In this document: positions 33,029 through 41,606 of the stretch, piece after piece
Numbering within the stretch: the stretch's first letter is position 1
Layout: every line of letters begins with the position of its first letter
Notes under the pieces: generated by a model
Seen by the model: only the letters and a program-made list of their open reading frames with translations
What the model was told of the DNA's origin: nothing
Databases searched by the model: none
Program-made: the position numbers and the translations under genes
Assembly: GCA_964507395.1 (NCBI GenBank)
Contig: CAZDQE010000003.1
Span: 1-64,000, forward strand
Direction of reading: 5' to 3'
Source of the DNA: SIG575 sp964507395
GTDB lineage: Bacteria > Bacillota > Clostridia > Oscillospirales > Acutalibacteraceae
Length of the DNA: 64,000 nucleotides

Positions 33029-34273
33029 ATGATGAAAAACAGATTTACATATAAAAGTACAGCGGTTTCGTGCTACATAGGCTTTGCTGTACAGTCCATA
33101 ATAAATAACTTTCCGTCACTGCTTTTTGTCATATTCAGAAACTCCTTCGGCGTTACGATTTCAGAGCTTGCAAGCCTGATTTCCGTACTGTTTCTTACAC
33201 AGCTTGCAGTTGATATTTTCAGCATAAAATATGTTGACAGAATGGGCTACAGAATGACAGCACTTGTTTCTCACGCATTTTCTGCCGCAGGACTTTTTCT
33301 GCTTGGTATTTTGCCGAGAGTAATGGAAAATTCTTTTGCAGGACTTGTCATCTGCTCTGTTATTTATGCAGTCGGTGCAGGTTTTCAGGAAACGGTACTC
33401 AGTCCTATCGTGGATTCGATTTCAGATGAACTGGGCAGCGGTGCCATGAGCTTTCTTCATTCCTTTTATTGTCTGGGTCAGTGCATGACTGTTATTGTGA
33501 CAACGGTTTTTATAAAGGTTTTCGGGGAAAACAACTGGTATATCTTATCTTTTCTTCTCGCTCTTATACCCCTGTATAACTTTGTAAGATTCCTTTTTGT
33601 TCCCATGAAACCGACTCTTACAAAAGAAGAAAAAACCCCGCTGAAAGAGCTTTTTTCATCGAGGATTTTTATAATAGTTATGATTGTTATGGTAGGCGGA
33701 GGTGCATCTGAGCTTTCCATGGTTCAGTGGTCGTCTATGTTTGCGGAAAAAGGTCTCGGTGTCAGCAAGGTAACAGGCGATTTGCTTGGCCCCTGCCTTT
33801 TTGCGGTTTTCATGTTTGCAGGAAGACTTCTCGGAGCAAAATTTGAAGAAAAGATAAATATACAGAAGCTTCTTATGTGCTGCTCATTGCTTGCGTTTGT
33901 CTGCTATCTTACTGCAGGACTTTCACTCAATCCGTATCTGTCATTGGCAGGCTGTGCTCTCTGCGGAGTAGGTGTCAGCCTTATGTGGCCGGGAACTCTG
34001 ACACTTGCAGCCTCAAAGTATCCTAAAGGCGGTGCAGCAATGTTCAGTGTTCTTGCTCTTTGCGGAGATTTAGGCTGTTCCTTCGGCCCGTGGCTTTCGG
34101 GAAAGGTTTCTGATATTTCACAGTCGAATGAGCATATCGTTTCTTTTGCTTCACGCTTTGCCCTTGATGCTGAGCAAGCAGGGCTGAGAACAGGTATGAT
34201 GATTTCTGCACTTTTTCCGCTGATTATTTTTGTCGGACTTCTGTTCTTTAAAGAGAAAAAACAGAAACAATAA
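33029..34273 (+). CDS. MFS transporter
   Basis: A 414-residue major facilitator with about 12 hydrophobic segments. The loop 2-3 motif appears as KYVDRMGYRMTALVSH (residues about 68-83), typical of the family. The sequence resembles the fucose permease/FHS-like branch (GAGFQETVLSPIVDSIS), so sugar/proton symport is possible, but the substrate cannot be read. Two adjacent ATGs (33029 and 33032) share GAGAGG. The last 26 bases overlap the 3' end of the convergent transferase gene, and no terminator is seen right after the stop. Confidence 0.85.
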   Translation: MMKNRFTYKSTAVSCYIGFAVQSIINNFPSLLFVIFRNSFGVTISELASLISVLFLTQLAVDIFSIKYVDRMGYRMTALVSHAFSAAGLFLLGILPRVMENSFAGLVICSVIYAVGAGFQETVLSPIVDSISDELGSGAMSFLHSFYCLGQCMTVIVTTVFIKVFGENNWYILSFLLALIPLYNFVRFLFVPMKPTLTKEEKTPLKELFSSRIFIIVMIVMVGGGASELSMVQWSSMFAEKGLGVSKVTGDLLGPCLFAVFMFAGRLLGAKFEEKINIQKLLMCCSLLAFVCYLTAGLSLNPYLSLAGCALCGVGVSLMWPGTLTLAASKYPKGGAAMFSVLALCGDLGCSFGPWLSGKVSDISQSNEHIVSFASRFALDAEQAGLRTGMMISALFPLIIFVGLLFFKEKKQKQ

Positions 34274-34817
34274 AATCTTTTGTGATTTCAGTTTCAAATT
34301 TTAATTTTTCATCAGTTGTATCAATTGAAGTAAGCTCTCGGTCAATTCCCGTGCCGAGGGCTTTTAAATATGCTTCTTTTCTTGTCCAGATTTCGGTGAA
34401 TTTCAAATCGGGGTTTTCGTCAGAAAAAATTTCTTTTTTTTCGTTTTCACAGCAGACTCTGTTCACTAAATTTTCCTTTGCTTCACGTATTTTTTCTATG
34501 TCAATTCCCACATCTTTATCGCTTATCACAAGGGCGAGAAAATCTCCTGAATGGCTGAGAGAAAAATAGATTCTCCTGTGACTTTTGCAGTAAGGTTTAC
34601 CTGATTGGGTGACTGAAAAAATAACATCTTTTTTTTTGAGAGAAAAGTCTTCTGAAATTTTCTCTTTGGCAAAGCCTTGTGAAAGAAGGATAGATTTTTT
34701 TCTGTTTTCATTTGAAGATGAAAGATATTCTGCTTTCTTTTCTTTATCAAGAAAGGAGAAAAATTCTTTTTGTTTTTCCTCTGAAAAACTGCTCATTTTT
34801 GTTATGTAATATTTCAT
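34248..34817 (-). CDS. 4'-phosphopantetheinyl transferase (Sfp type)
   Basis: A 189-residue Sfp/Gsp-like enzyme that moves the phosphopantetheine arm of CoA to a serine on acyl or peptidyl carrier proteins. Magnesium residues are Asp106 and Glu108 in VGIDIE; the second motif is WTRKEAYLKALG with Glu147 and Lys152. FSLSHSGDF matches the CoA-contacting His-Ser region. Slightly shorter than Bacillus Sfp. Start ATG 34817 has GGAG 6 bases upstream. No NRPS, PKS or carrier protein is in the window, so its target is elsewhere. It is the last gene of the nif3-rqcH-DUF378 string, unless the hairpin at 34834 isolates it. Confidence 0.88.
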   Translation of the reverse strand: MKYYITKMSSFSEEKQKEFFSFLDKEKKAEYLSSSNENRKKSILLSQGFAKEKISEDFSLKKKDVIFSVTQSGKPYCKSHRRIYFSLSHSGDFLALVISDKDVGIDIEKIREAKENLVNRVCCENEKKEIFSDENPDLKFTEIWTRKEAYLKALGTGIDRELTSIDTTDEKLKFETEITKDFIVSVFSL

Positions 34818-34833
34818 GACTTTCTCCAAGAAT

Positions 34834-34873
34834 ATACCGATATACCGCTATGAGTATATCGGTATTTTTTTTA
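34834..34873 (+). terminator. 12-base perfect inverted repeat with T-run
   Basis: ATACCGATATAC (34834-34845) and GTATATCGGTAT (34854-34865) pair perfectly around an 8-base loop, followed on the plus strand by T8. In plus orientation this is a terminator shape and would stop a transcript reading through from the MFS gene across the Sfp gene. It also sits between two minus-strand genes just upstream of the Sfp ribosome site, so an operator role is possible. Confidence 0.55.
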
Positions 34874-35101
34874 ATGAACGTCATCGTTCATGCTTGTTGA
34901 CTCGACCAGTTCATCAGTTCTTCTGAAAAGAAGCGAAATGCACCAGACACCTGCAAGGGCAACGAGTGTATAGATGATACGGCTGAGGATAGCATCCTGA
35001 CCGCCGAAGATCCATGCTACCAGGTCAAACTGGAACAAACCGATTCCACCCCAGTTAAGGGCACCGATGATGACGAGGACTAAGGATATTTTATCAAGCA
35101 T
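34871..35101 (-). CDS. DUF378 family small membrane protein
   Basis: A 76-residue protein with two transmembrane helices (about 3-25 and 34-57). The first carries the family-typical IGALNWGGIGLF, matching DUF378 (YuzA-like) proteins of unknown function. ATG 35101 follows GGAGGAG; the longer frame to 35122 runs across that site. It is 58 bases downstream of rqcH on the same strand. Confidence 0.85.
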   Translation of the reverse strand: MLDKISLVLVIIGALNWGGIGLFQFDLVAWIFGGQDAILSRIIYTLVALAGVWCISLLFRRTDELVESTSMNDDVH

Positions 35102-35159
35102 ATTTTCATCTCCTCCTGTCAAAGATAGTTTGGACAGAGAAAAAGAAAATATTCAGAAT

Positions 35160-36914
35160 TTACTGCATTAATTTTTCGACAAGCTTTTCATCTGGTTTTA
35201 CAAATAAAGTATTGTAAACATGATAAATTACGAATCCGGGTTTTGCACCGTTTGGCTTTTTCAGATTTTTAGCCGGTGTGTAGTCAACGGGAACCTGAGA
35301 GGAATGTCTTGCTTTGCTGTTGTAAGCGGCAATAACTGCAGCCTGTTCAATTGCAAGGTCGGAAATTTCTTTGCCGTCAGATACGATAATAACATGTGAA
35401 CCGTGAATTTTCTGAGTGTGAAGCCACATATCATTGCCTCTTGCCGTTTTTAAAGAAAGCTTATCGTTCTGAATGTTGTTTCTGCCGACTAAAATTGTGA
35501 AGCCGTCATCTGACATGAATTTTTTAGGCGGAAGAGTTTTCTGAGATTTATTTTTTGAATCCTTTTGCCTTGATTTCATGTATCCGTTTTCACTGAGTTC
35601 ACGGCGGATTTCACTTATTTCATCTTCTCCGTCGGCACGGCTCAGCGCATCGAGAACCGACTCGAGATATTCAAGCTCTTCCTTGTTTTTCTCTATAAGC
35701 TCGGTGAGCATTTTTTCTGCAGTTTTTGCTTTTCTGTATTCCTTGAAATATTTCTGAGAATTTGCAGTAGGAGTAAGGGCAGGGTCTGCTTTGATTCTGA
35801 TGATTTTGTTTTCATCGTAATAATTCTCAATCTCGTAATAGGGTACGCCCTTTTCAAGCCTGTAGAGGTTTGCTGAGATAAGCTCCGCATTGATTCTGAG
35901 AGTTTCTCTGTCTGCGCACTGAGCAAGATCAGCAATCTGCAGATTGATTTTTTTTGAAATTCTCTGAATTAAATTGACAAGCTTTTTGTAAAGGTCATCT
36001 GAGCGTTGCTTAGTTCTTTCAAGCCTGTCGCGCTCATAATAAAATCTGTCAAGAAGTTTAGAAAAGCTTTCTTCTTTTACGCACGTTCTGACATTTCCGT
36101 ATTGGTTTATTTCCATGAACGCAAAATCAACAGGTCTTGAATTTTCATCTTCCACAATAAATGGTGCAGTGTTATCTGTTTTTATTGTTTCCTGAATTTC
36201 TTCAATTACTGTCTTTAATTTTGATTTTTTTGCATCATCAAGCTCGGAACAGAACTCGTCATTGTCTGATACTTTGAAAGCAATTTCGCGGCTGATTATG
36301 GGCGAAATTCCCTCGATTGAAGAAAGGATGGCTGATGACAGGCTTTTATTTTTAAATGACAGAATTTTTTCGCAGATTATTTCAGAATTTTCTGAAAATA
36401 AATCAAGCTTGAACTGCTTAGGCGGAAGAGCGTAAGTCAGTCCCGGCAAAATCTGTCTGACCGAAGATGTTGAAAAGTCAACTCTTTTGAGGGCATCAAT
36501 AATAATATTATCAGAATTAATTAAAATTATGTTTGAATGCTGAGCCATGATTTCAATGACAAGTGAAAGAGAAACCTTATCACCGATTTCATTTGTTGAA
36601 TCGAAATCAATGAAAAGAATCCTGTCGCTGTCAACCTGTCTGAAAGCAGTAATCATCGCGCTCGTAAGATGCTTTCTGAGAAGCATACAAAGCATGGGCG
36701 GAGTTTTTGGGTTTTCAGGTGCGTGAGTTGTGAAATGAATTCTCGGACTGTTTGCACGGGCGGAAAGCAAAAGCTTTTTCTGCCCGTTTCTGCCGCGAAG
36801 TATCAGCACCAGCTCTTCTTTTGAAGGCTGATGCACTTTTTCCACACGCATGGAAACTGCCTCTTTTTCAATTTCTTTTTTTACCTGTTTTAAGAATATG
36901 CCGTCAAGTGCCAT
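35160..36914 (-). CDS. rqcH: RqcH (NFACT family ribosome quality control factor)
   Basis: A 584-residue NFACT protein. RqcH binds stalled 50S-nascent chain complexes and recruits tRNA-Ala to add C-terminal alanine tails that mark the chain for ClpXP. The NFACT-N domain (about 1-200) keeps the Asp97-Arg98 pair (VDSDRILFIDF) needed in Bacillus subtilis RqcH; HhH region follows, long coiled coil at about 280-440, and NFACT-R at about 465-570 with FTILVGRNNIQNDKLSLKTA and DMWLHTQKIHGSHVII. One base separates its start from the nif3 stop, so the two are coupled. Confidence 0.93.
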   Translation of the reverse strand: MALDGIFLKQVKKEIEKEAVSMRVEKVHQPSKEELVLILRGRNGQKKLLLSARANSPRIHFTTHAPENPKTPPMLCMLLRKHLTSAMITAFRQVDSDRILFIDFDSTNEIGDKVSLSLVIEIMAQHSNIILINSDNIIIDALKRVDFSTSSVRQILPGLTYALPPKQFKLDLFSENSEIICEKILSFKNKSLSSAILSSIEGISPIISREIAFKVSDNDEFCSELDDAKKSKLKTVIEEIQETIKTDNTAPFIVEDENSRPVDFAFMEINQYGNVRTCVKEESFSKLLDRFYYERDRLERTKQRSDDLYKKLVNLIQRISKKINLQIADLAQCADRETLRINAELISANLYRLEKGVPYYEIENYYDENKIIRIKADPALTPTANSQKYFKEYRKAKTAEKMLTELIEKNKEELEYLESVLDALSRADGEDEISEIRRELSENGYMKSRQKDSKNKSQKTLPPKKFMSDDGFTILVGRNNIQNDKLSLKTARGNDMWLHTQKIHGSHVIIVSDGKEISDLAIEQAAVIAAYNSKARHSSQVPVDYTPAKNLKKPNGAKPGFVIYHVYNTLFVKPDEKLVEKLMQ

Positions 36915-36915
36915 T

Positions 36916-37686
36916 TCAGAATTCCTTTAAGTTTATATATTTTACGGGATTAGTCTGGGAAAGAACAATAATATCCGTTTCTGAGAAATTCCCTCTCAGC
37001 TTACCTGCCAGAATTGCCATTGCGGGGCTTTCGGTTTCAAAGTGACCTGCTGCGATAAGTGTGAGTCCTGCTTCTTTTGCATCAAGAAGCTCATGGTATT
37101 TTACGTCGCCGGTAACGAAAGCATCAATACCCATTTCTGCAATTTCGGCGGCGAATTCTGCACCTGAACCGCCGCAGATTGCTACAGTTTCGATTTCCTT
37201 TCCGCCGTCGCAGTAACGGACGTTTGCGTGAAGCTGACGCGACACAAAACCTGCGAAATCGTCAGCATTTGTGCAGTCCGTAAAGCCTACGCGGAGAAGT
37301 CCCTCGCACTCACTGAGAGATAACACTTCAACTTTAGTCAGTTCAAGCCTTTCCGCAAGAATATCATTGATGCCGCCCTCTGCTGCATCAAAGGGAGTAT
37401 GAGCAGCAATTACGCTGATTCCGTTTTCAGCAAGCCTGTAAGCAAGGGAGTCATCAAGAAAGTTTTTCTGTGCCTTAAAAATTACGGGATGATGGGTGAT
37501 GATAAGGTCGACCTCAAGGGAAATTGCCTGTTCGATAGTTTCTGTGTTCAGGTCAAGAACAACTGCTGCTCTCTCCACGGGTCTGTCAAAACCGCCAACT
37601 AAGAGTCCGCTGTTGTCCCAGCGTTCCTGAGAAGAAAAGGGAGCCAGCACGTCAAGGTAATCATAAAAATCTCTCACACATCTCAT
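36916..37686 (-). CDS. NIF3/DUF34-like dinuclear metal protein
   Basis: A 256-residue NIF3-like protein, a family forming hexamers with a two-metal site and possibly acting as GTP cyclohydrolase-like or metal-handling factors; function unsettled. Metal-site segments: WDNSGLLVGG, ITHHPVIF (His pair), AHTPFDAAEGGIND and the C-terminal AGHFETE. Usually it follows trmK in Firmicutes; here it precedes rqcH. Start ATG 37686 follows a weak GTGGGTG; the frame to 37725 adds residues not expected for the family. Confidence 0.9.
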   Translation of the reverse strand: MRCVRDFYDYLDVLAPFSSQERWDNSGLLVGGFDRPVERAAVVLDLNTETIEQAISLEVDLIITHHPVIFKAQKNFLDDSLAYRLAENGISVIAAHTPFDAAEGGINDILAERLELTKVEVLSLSECEGLLRVGFTDCTNADDFAGFVSRQLHANVRYCDGGKEIETVAICGGSGAEFAAEIAEMGIDAFVTGDVKYHELLDAKEAGLTLIAAGHFETESPAMAILAGKLRGNFSETDIIVLSQTNPVKYINLKEF

Positions 37687-37839
37687 AAAAACACCCACTT
37701 TGTATTTTATGTTTTTATTATACACTATTATAATTTTTCAGTCAATAAAAAGAGAGAGTCTCATCATAATAACTGTTTCACAGAGATGAAGATGCAGGCT
37801 GATTCTATATACTGAATCGGAAAAATCGGCAAAAAAAAT

Positions 37840-37873
37840 AAAATGGCTTGAATCTTCCGACCCAAGCCATTTT
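37840..37873. terminator. Intrinsic terminator, mainly minus strand
   Basis: AAAATGGCTTG (37840-37850) pairs with CAAGCCATTTT (37863-37873). On the minus strand it is followed by a long T-run, ending the beta-propeller gene. Confidence 0.85.
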
Positions 37874-37910
37874 GTTATTTTTATCTTTTGCTATTTGCTA
37901 TGCGAGACTG

Positions 37911-39476
37911 TTATGCTACTGTATCTTCAATTGAGATAAGACCGTTGAATACGCCTACATAAGCATGACCGTTAGGTCCGATTGTGATGGGACCGTAGGA
38001 GTTGTTCCAGTTTTTACCGCAACCTGTGAATACTTTGTAGAGAGTTTCACCTGTTCTGAAATCAACTGCTGTGAAGTACCATGCAACTGCATTGTTGGGA
38101 ATATCATCGTTCTGAACTCTTGTGTAGAGATAAAGGATACCGTTTTCTGTTGACATCTTGGGAACAACTGTTGCTGATGCTTCGTCGATTTCCCAGATAA
38201 TCTCAGCCTTTGTGCAGTCATAGTTCATGTCGATTCTTGTAACACCGGGTTCACTTGTGGGGTTGTTTACAAGGAAGCCTGCACCTGATTCTGAATAGTT
38301 GTTTTCGATGATGAATGAACGGCCGTAAGCTACGATTGAGTTTTCACTTACTGATTTGCCTTCAGTGAAGAGGGGAACCTGGTCAACAACTTCACCTGTA
38401 TCACGGTCATAGATAACAATGTTAACTCTGCTGTCAGCGTTGTCTGTAATAGCACAGAGCCTTCTTACGCCGATCTGCACAGCATCGTCACCGTCTTTAT
38501 CATAAACGGGAACATCAAGGAGTGTAGGTGTTGTACCTGAACCCTGGTTGATAGCACCGGGTTTAAGAGTTGTACCTCTGTCATAAGGTGTTCTCCATGT
38601 GTAGCAGGGAAGTCCGTCTGAACCTATTTCAAAGCGGTACATAGCTGTATCGGAAACGATGTAGATACCGTCTTCGCAGATTGCGAATGTGTTCTGAATT
38701 TCTTCGCCTTCAAGAGTCATGATCTTAACTTCTTCTGTTTCGGCATCAATGTAACCGACTTCACCGGGACGAGTCATGAACCAGATGTTGCCGTCATAGT
38801 CAGGCATAGCGTCTGTAAGGTAAGAGCCTTCGGGAAGGTATTCGTCGATATCCCACTCTTTTTCAACTTTCCATTCAGGTGTGCCTGATGATTCGTCAAC
38901 GTAGAAAATCTGAATTACGTTGTCAGAGTTAGCGATGATAGGTCTGTCACCGTCGAGAAGGTGGCAGTAAGCACCGCCTGATGTGTCAGATGAAATCTTA
39001 TCAAAGTCAAGTGTCTTGATAGCTTCAACTGTTGATGCACGCTGGGGAAGTCTTGTTTCAGCAAGAATTTCAAGTGTGTCAGCGTCGATGAGAAGAAGGC
39101 GGAAGCCGACAACGTTACCGCTGATGCACATGATTCTGCCCTGAGAGTCAAACATGAGAGTTGCAACGAGGCCGCCGAAAACGTTCATTGAACGGGATTT
39201 AACAACGGGGTTGATGCCGAGAGGTCCCATGTAATCGTATGTATCTGTGTTGTAAGAGTTACCGTGCATGCCGTTTGTACCTTCAGCTGCAAGATAAGGA
39301 TGCTGAGGAATAGCAAGATTTCCTTCATCCTCAAGAGGGTTTGCTACTGCAGCTTCACCGTAGAAAGTGGGGCACTTCTTAGAAACTGCGGGCTGTCTGA
39401 TCTGACCGCCGGGACTTAAAAACAGCATAAGGAATGCTGAAACAGCAGTCAGGATTTTCATGAAAATTGCGTTCAT
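37911..39476 (-). CDS. Secreted beta-propeller-like protein, unknown function
   Basis: A 521-residue exported protein. N-terminal signal peptide about 1-25 (ILTAVSAFLMLFLSPGG). The body is made of repeated four-strand units with phrases such as DSQGRIMCISGNVVGFRLLLIDADTLEI and YDGNIWFMTRPGEVGYIDAETEEV, typical of PQQ/TolB/YVTN-like propellers that describe a fixed structure rather than a reaction. No catalytic motif recognised. Many Asp and Gly residues. GGAGATTGG precedes the ATG. It is 186 bases from the next secreted gene but has its own promoter and terminator. Confidence 0.75.
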   Translation of the reverse strand: MNAIFMKILTAVSAFLMLFLSPGGQIRQPAVSKKCPTFYGEAAVANPLEDEGNLAIPQHPYLAAEGTNGMHGNSYNTDTYDYMGPLGINPVVKSRSMNVFGGLVATLMFDSQGRIMCISGNVVGFRLLLIDADTLEILAETRLPQRASTVEAIKTLDFDKISSDTSGGAYCHLLDGDRPIIANSDNVIQIFYVDESSGTPEWKVEKEWDIDEYLPEGSYLTDAMPDYDGNIWFMTRPGEVGYIDAETEEVKIMTLEGEEIQNTFAICEDGIYIVSDTAMYRFEIGSDGLPCYTWRTPYDRGTTLKPGAINQGSGTTPTLLDVPVYDKDGDDAVQIGVRRLCAITDNADSRVNIVIYDRDTGEVVDQVPLFTEGKSVSENSIVAYGRSFIIENNYSESGAGFLVNNPTSEPGVTRIDMNYDCTKAEIIWEIDEASATVVPKMSTENGILYLYTRVQNDDIPNNAVAWYFTAVDFRTGETLYKVFTGCGKNWNNSYGPITIGPNGHAYVGVFNGLISIEDTVA

Positions 39477-39545
39477 GTTTCCAATCTCCTTTTTGAAATT
39501 TGTTTTAATACTTTTTAATTAGCGTATTAAAATGTATCAAAGGAA

Positions 39546-39574
39546 ATTATACCTGTTTTTTTGACAAAAAGCAA
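39546..39574 (-). promoter_or_regulatory. Promoter for the beta-propeller gene
   Basis: On the minus strand, TTGCTT (39569-39574) and TATAAT (39546-39551), 17-base spacer. Confidence 0.5.
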
Positions 39575-39594
39575 TAATTGTCCAAAAAAATGCC

Positions 39595-39622
39595 TGTAGA
39601 AAATCTACAGGCGTTTTTGTTC
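39595..39622. terminator. Bidirectional terminator after the PHP gene
   Basis: GCCTGTAGA pairs with TCTACAGGC around AAA, with T-rich sequence on both strands' downstream sides; lies just after the PHP gene's stop at 39662. Confidence 0.8.
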
Positions 39623-39661
39623 AAAATAAATGAAAATTATTAATAAATTGTTAAGTAATTA

Positions 39662-41167
39662 TTAACCGAAGATATTTACAATAAGGTTAACGGGGAGAAT
39701 CTTTGCAAGAAGTCTTACAGGTGTGTCACAGATAGCAGAAGCAATTTTGCCCCAATCGAAGAATTTACCGAAATCATCGCTTGTGGGAACACCGTCATAG
39801 TCGAGAGCGAAAGGCTGTGTATACATAACGCCGCCCTTGCCGTAAGCTTCAGCTCTTACGTAGTTTCCGATTTCGTCTGAATAATCGTCAAGGTCAATAG
39901 AGTTACCGACATGAATAACTTTGCCGTTTGCAATCCAGTGAATAACGAGAGCGTTTTCTGCTGTAAGAGTGATTGTGTCATTTTCTTCGTCAACCTCTAC
40001 GTTTGTAAAGAGAGGACGCTCTTCGCCGTCGGGAGCCTCGTATTTCTGAGCTGAATTGCCTTCAGCCATTTGTGCATCACTTTTTTCAATAATGCCGTCA
40101 AGCTCTGATGCCATTGAGAGAGCATCTTCTGTGCCGATTACTTTGAGTTCATCTCTGAGTGTTACAAGCTCGTCGTAGTTGCCTACATATTTACTTGCAG
40201 GGAAAAACTCACCGTTCAGAAGGTTGTTCTTAAGGTTTTCAGAAGTCAGGCTGCTCATGTAATGCATTGTGTAGCCTGAGTCAACGATTTTAAGGTTGTG
40301 AGCATCAGTTGATGCGATTGCGAAAACATTTCTGCCGAGAGGAAGAAGGTCCTGAAGCATAATATCCCAGAGCTTTCTGTCAAAGCGTGTTCTGCTGTCG
40401 CCCTTACTGTTGATATCAATACCGATGCATGAATTGTATTTGAGAAGAAGGTTTTCAAACTTTCTGATTTTGTAGTTGTAAGATAAATTGTTTTTGTTGT
40501 AAGCGTCTGCAGTGTAAACCTCTTTCTTTGCACTGGTGTACTCACCGGGATGGTTGATAACACATACGCCGCCGAGTGCATCAATGTTGCTGAGAACAGT
40601 TTCATAATCGCTTGTACCGCCAATACGGTTGTGGCCGTAATCTACAAACCATGTATTGACATGAGCATTGTTGAAGGATGTACCGTTCTGCTCGTTGCCG
40701 AAGGGAACGCCCATCATATCCTTGCCGCCATCCTGAGCGTAATACTGGTCGCCTGAAGAAGCAGTTGTAACTGTGTATGCCTTGCCGTTTGAAGCAAGTC
40801 CTGATTCGTAAAGTGCCTCATTTGCAATTGGGCCGTTCTGAAAAAGGCTGGCAAGCTTCATGATAGGAATATATTTGGGGGACGTGAAACTGTAGAAGGT
40901 TGTACTGTGGTCAGTAACTGCATAGATATCAAATGCCAGATCATAATGTCTTTCAGCCATTTCAGTGAGTGTGTTGTTACCGTCACTGAAGGTTGTGTGT
41001 GAATGAAGGTCAGCTTTATAAACATTGTCATTTTCAAAATCAACGTTTTCATAAGGGTTGTCGATTGTGTAATCAATGTCTGTGCCGTCAGCAGCCATTG
41101 CCGTGGGAGCGATAGAGAAGAGCATCAGAACGCTCATGAGAACGGCTAAAACTTTTTTGAATTTCAT
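39662..41167 (-). CDS. Secreted PHP-domain phosphoesterase-like protein
   Basis: A 501-residue exported protein. Signal peptide about 1-26 (VLMSVLMLFSIAPTAMA). A PHP metal-dependent domain follows: ADLHSHTTFSDG near residue 50 (His pair), YAVTDHS, VINHPGE and a late ASTDAHNL, the four metal clusters of the fold. PHP enzymes hydrolyse phosphoesters; an exported one could act on nucleotides, phosphosugars or lipids outside the cell. After about 400 comes an Ig-like beta domain and a hydrophobic C-terminus. ATG 41167 has AAGGAGG upstream; the frame to 41224 would add a non-signal N-terminus. Confidence 0.85.
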   Translation of the reverse strand: MKFKKVLAVLMSVLMLFSIAPTAMAADGTDIDYTIDNPYENVDFENDNVYKADLHSHTTFSDGNNTLTEMAERHYDLAFDIYAVTDHSTTFYSFTSPKYIPIMKLASLFQNGPIANEALYESGLASNGKAYTVTTASSGDQYYAQDGGKDMMGVPFGNEQNGTSFNNAHVNTWFVDYGHNRIGGTSDYETVLSNIDALGGVCVINHPGEYTSAKKEVYTADAYNKNNLSYNYKIRKFENLLLKYNSCIGIDINSKGDSRTRFDRKLWDIMLQDLLPLGRNVFAIASTDAHNLKIVDSGYTMHYMSSLTSENLKNNLLNGEFFPASKYVGNYDELVTLRDELKVIGTEDALSMASELDGIIEKSDAQMAEGNSAQKYEAPDGEERPLFTNVEVDEENDTITLTAENALVIHWIANGKVIHVGNSIDLDDYSDEIGNYVRAEAYGKGGVMYTQPFALDYDGVPTSDDFGKFFDWGKIASAICDTPVRLLAKILPVNLIVNIFG

Positions 41168-41205
41168 TATGTATTCCTCCTTGTGGAATAGTTTCTGATA
41201 GAATA

Positions 41206-41234
41206 ATGCTAGCACATTTTTCAAAATCCGTCAA
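41206..41234 (-). promoter_or_regulatory. Promoter for the PHP gene
   Basis: On the minus strand, TTGACG (41229-41234) and TAGCAT (41206-41211), 17-base spacer, immediately after the remnant at 41240-41419. Confidence 0.5.
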
Positions 41235-41239
41235 TAAAA

Positions 41240-41419
41240 TCACAAAATTTTGTTGAAAATGCAATTGGCTGTCGCAGTAGGTTTTTCAAGACCGTGGGGG
41301 TGATGGTTGCAACCGGATTTGATGAAAATTTCAATGGGAGGTCCTGCCTTCTCGTAAGCTTTTTCAATTAAGATTCCGTTTTCAACATAGGGCGCGATCG
41401 TGTCACTGTCGAAATCATT
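41240..41419 (-). pseudogene. Remnant of an alpha/beta hydrolase C-terminus
   Basis: On the minus strand this 180-base open stretch, bounded upstream by a stop, translates into a sequence like the last 59 residues of a carbohydrate esterase/prolyl-oligopeptidase-like hydrolase: VENGILIEKAYEKAGPPIE, then IFIKSGCNHHPHGLEKPT. The HHPHGL phrase resembles the catalytic-His end of such enzymes. Neither a start codon with ribosome site nor the Ser-containing N-terminal part is present, so it is a decayed gene. The rest of 41168-41606 holds two promoters and otherwise nothing seen. Confidence 0.55.
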
Positions 41420-41559
41420 TCACAGCATATTTTCACCTTTTTTGTGTTTTTGTTTATTGTAGCACCTTTGAAGATAAATGCAAAAAATTCTCTCAGATTC
41501 TTCGCTTCGTTCAAGGATAACCGGAGCATTTTAGTTCAAACAAAATAATTATTTTTGAC

Positions 41560-41587
41560 TTGCTTTTTTGAGTTTAGATTGTATAAT
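41560..41587 (+). promoter_or_regulatory. Promoter for the Gfo/Idh/MocA gene
   Basis: TATAAT at 41582-41587 with TTGCTT at 41560-41565 (16-base spacer); a better-looking TTGACT at 41555 would be 21 bases away. Confidence 0.5.
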
Positions 41588-41606
41588 AAAAGCAGAGGTG
41601 ATTTCT

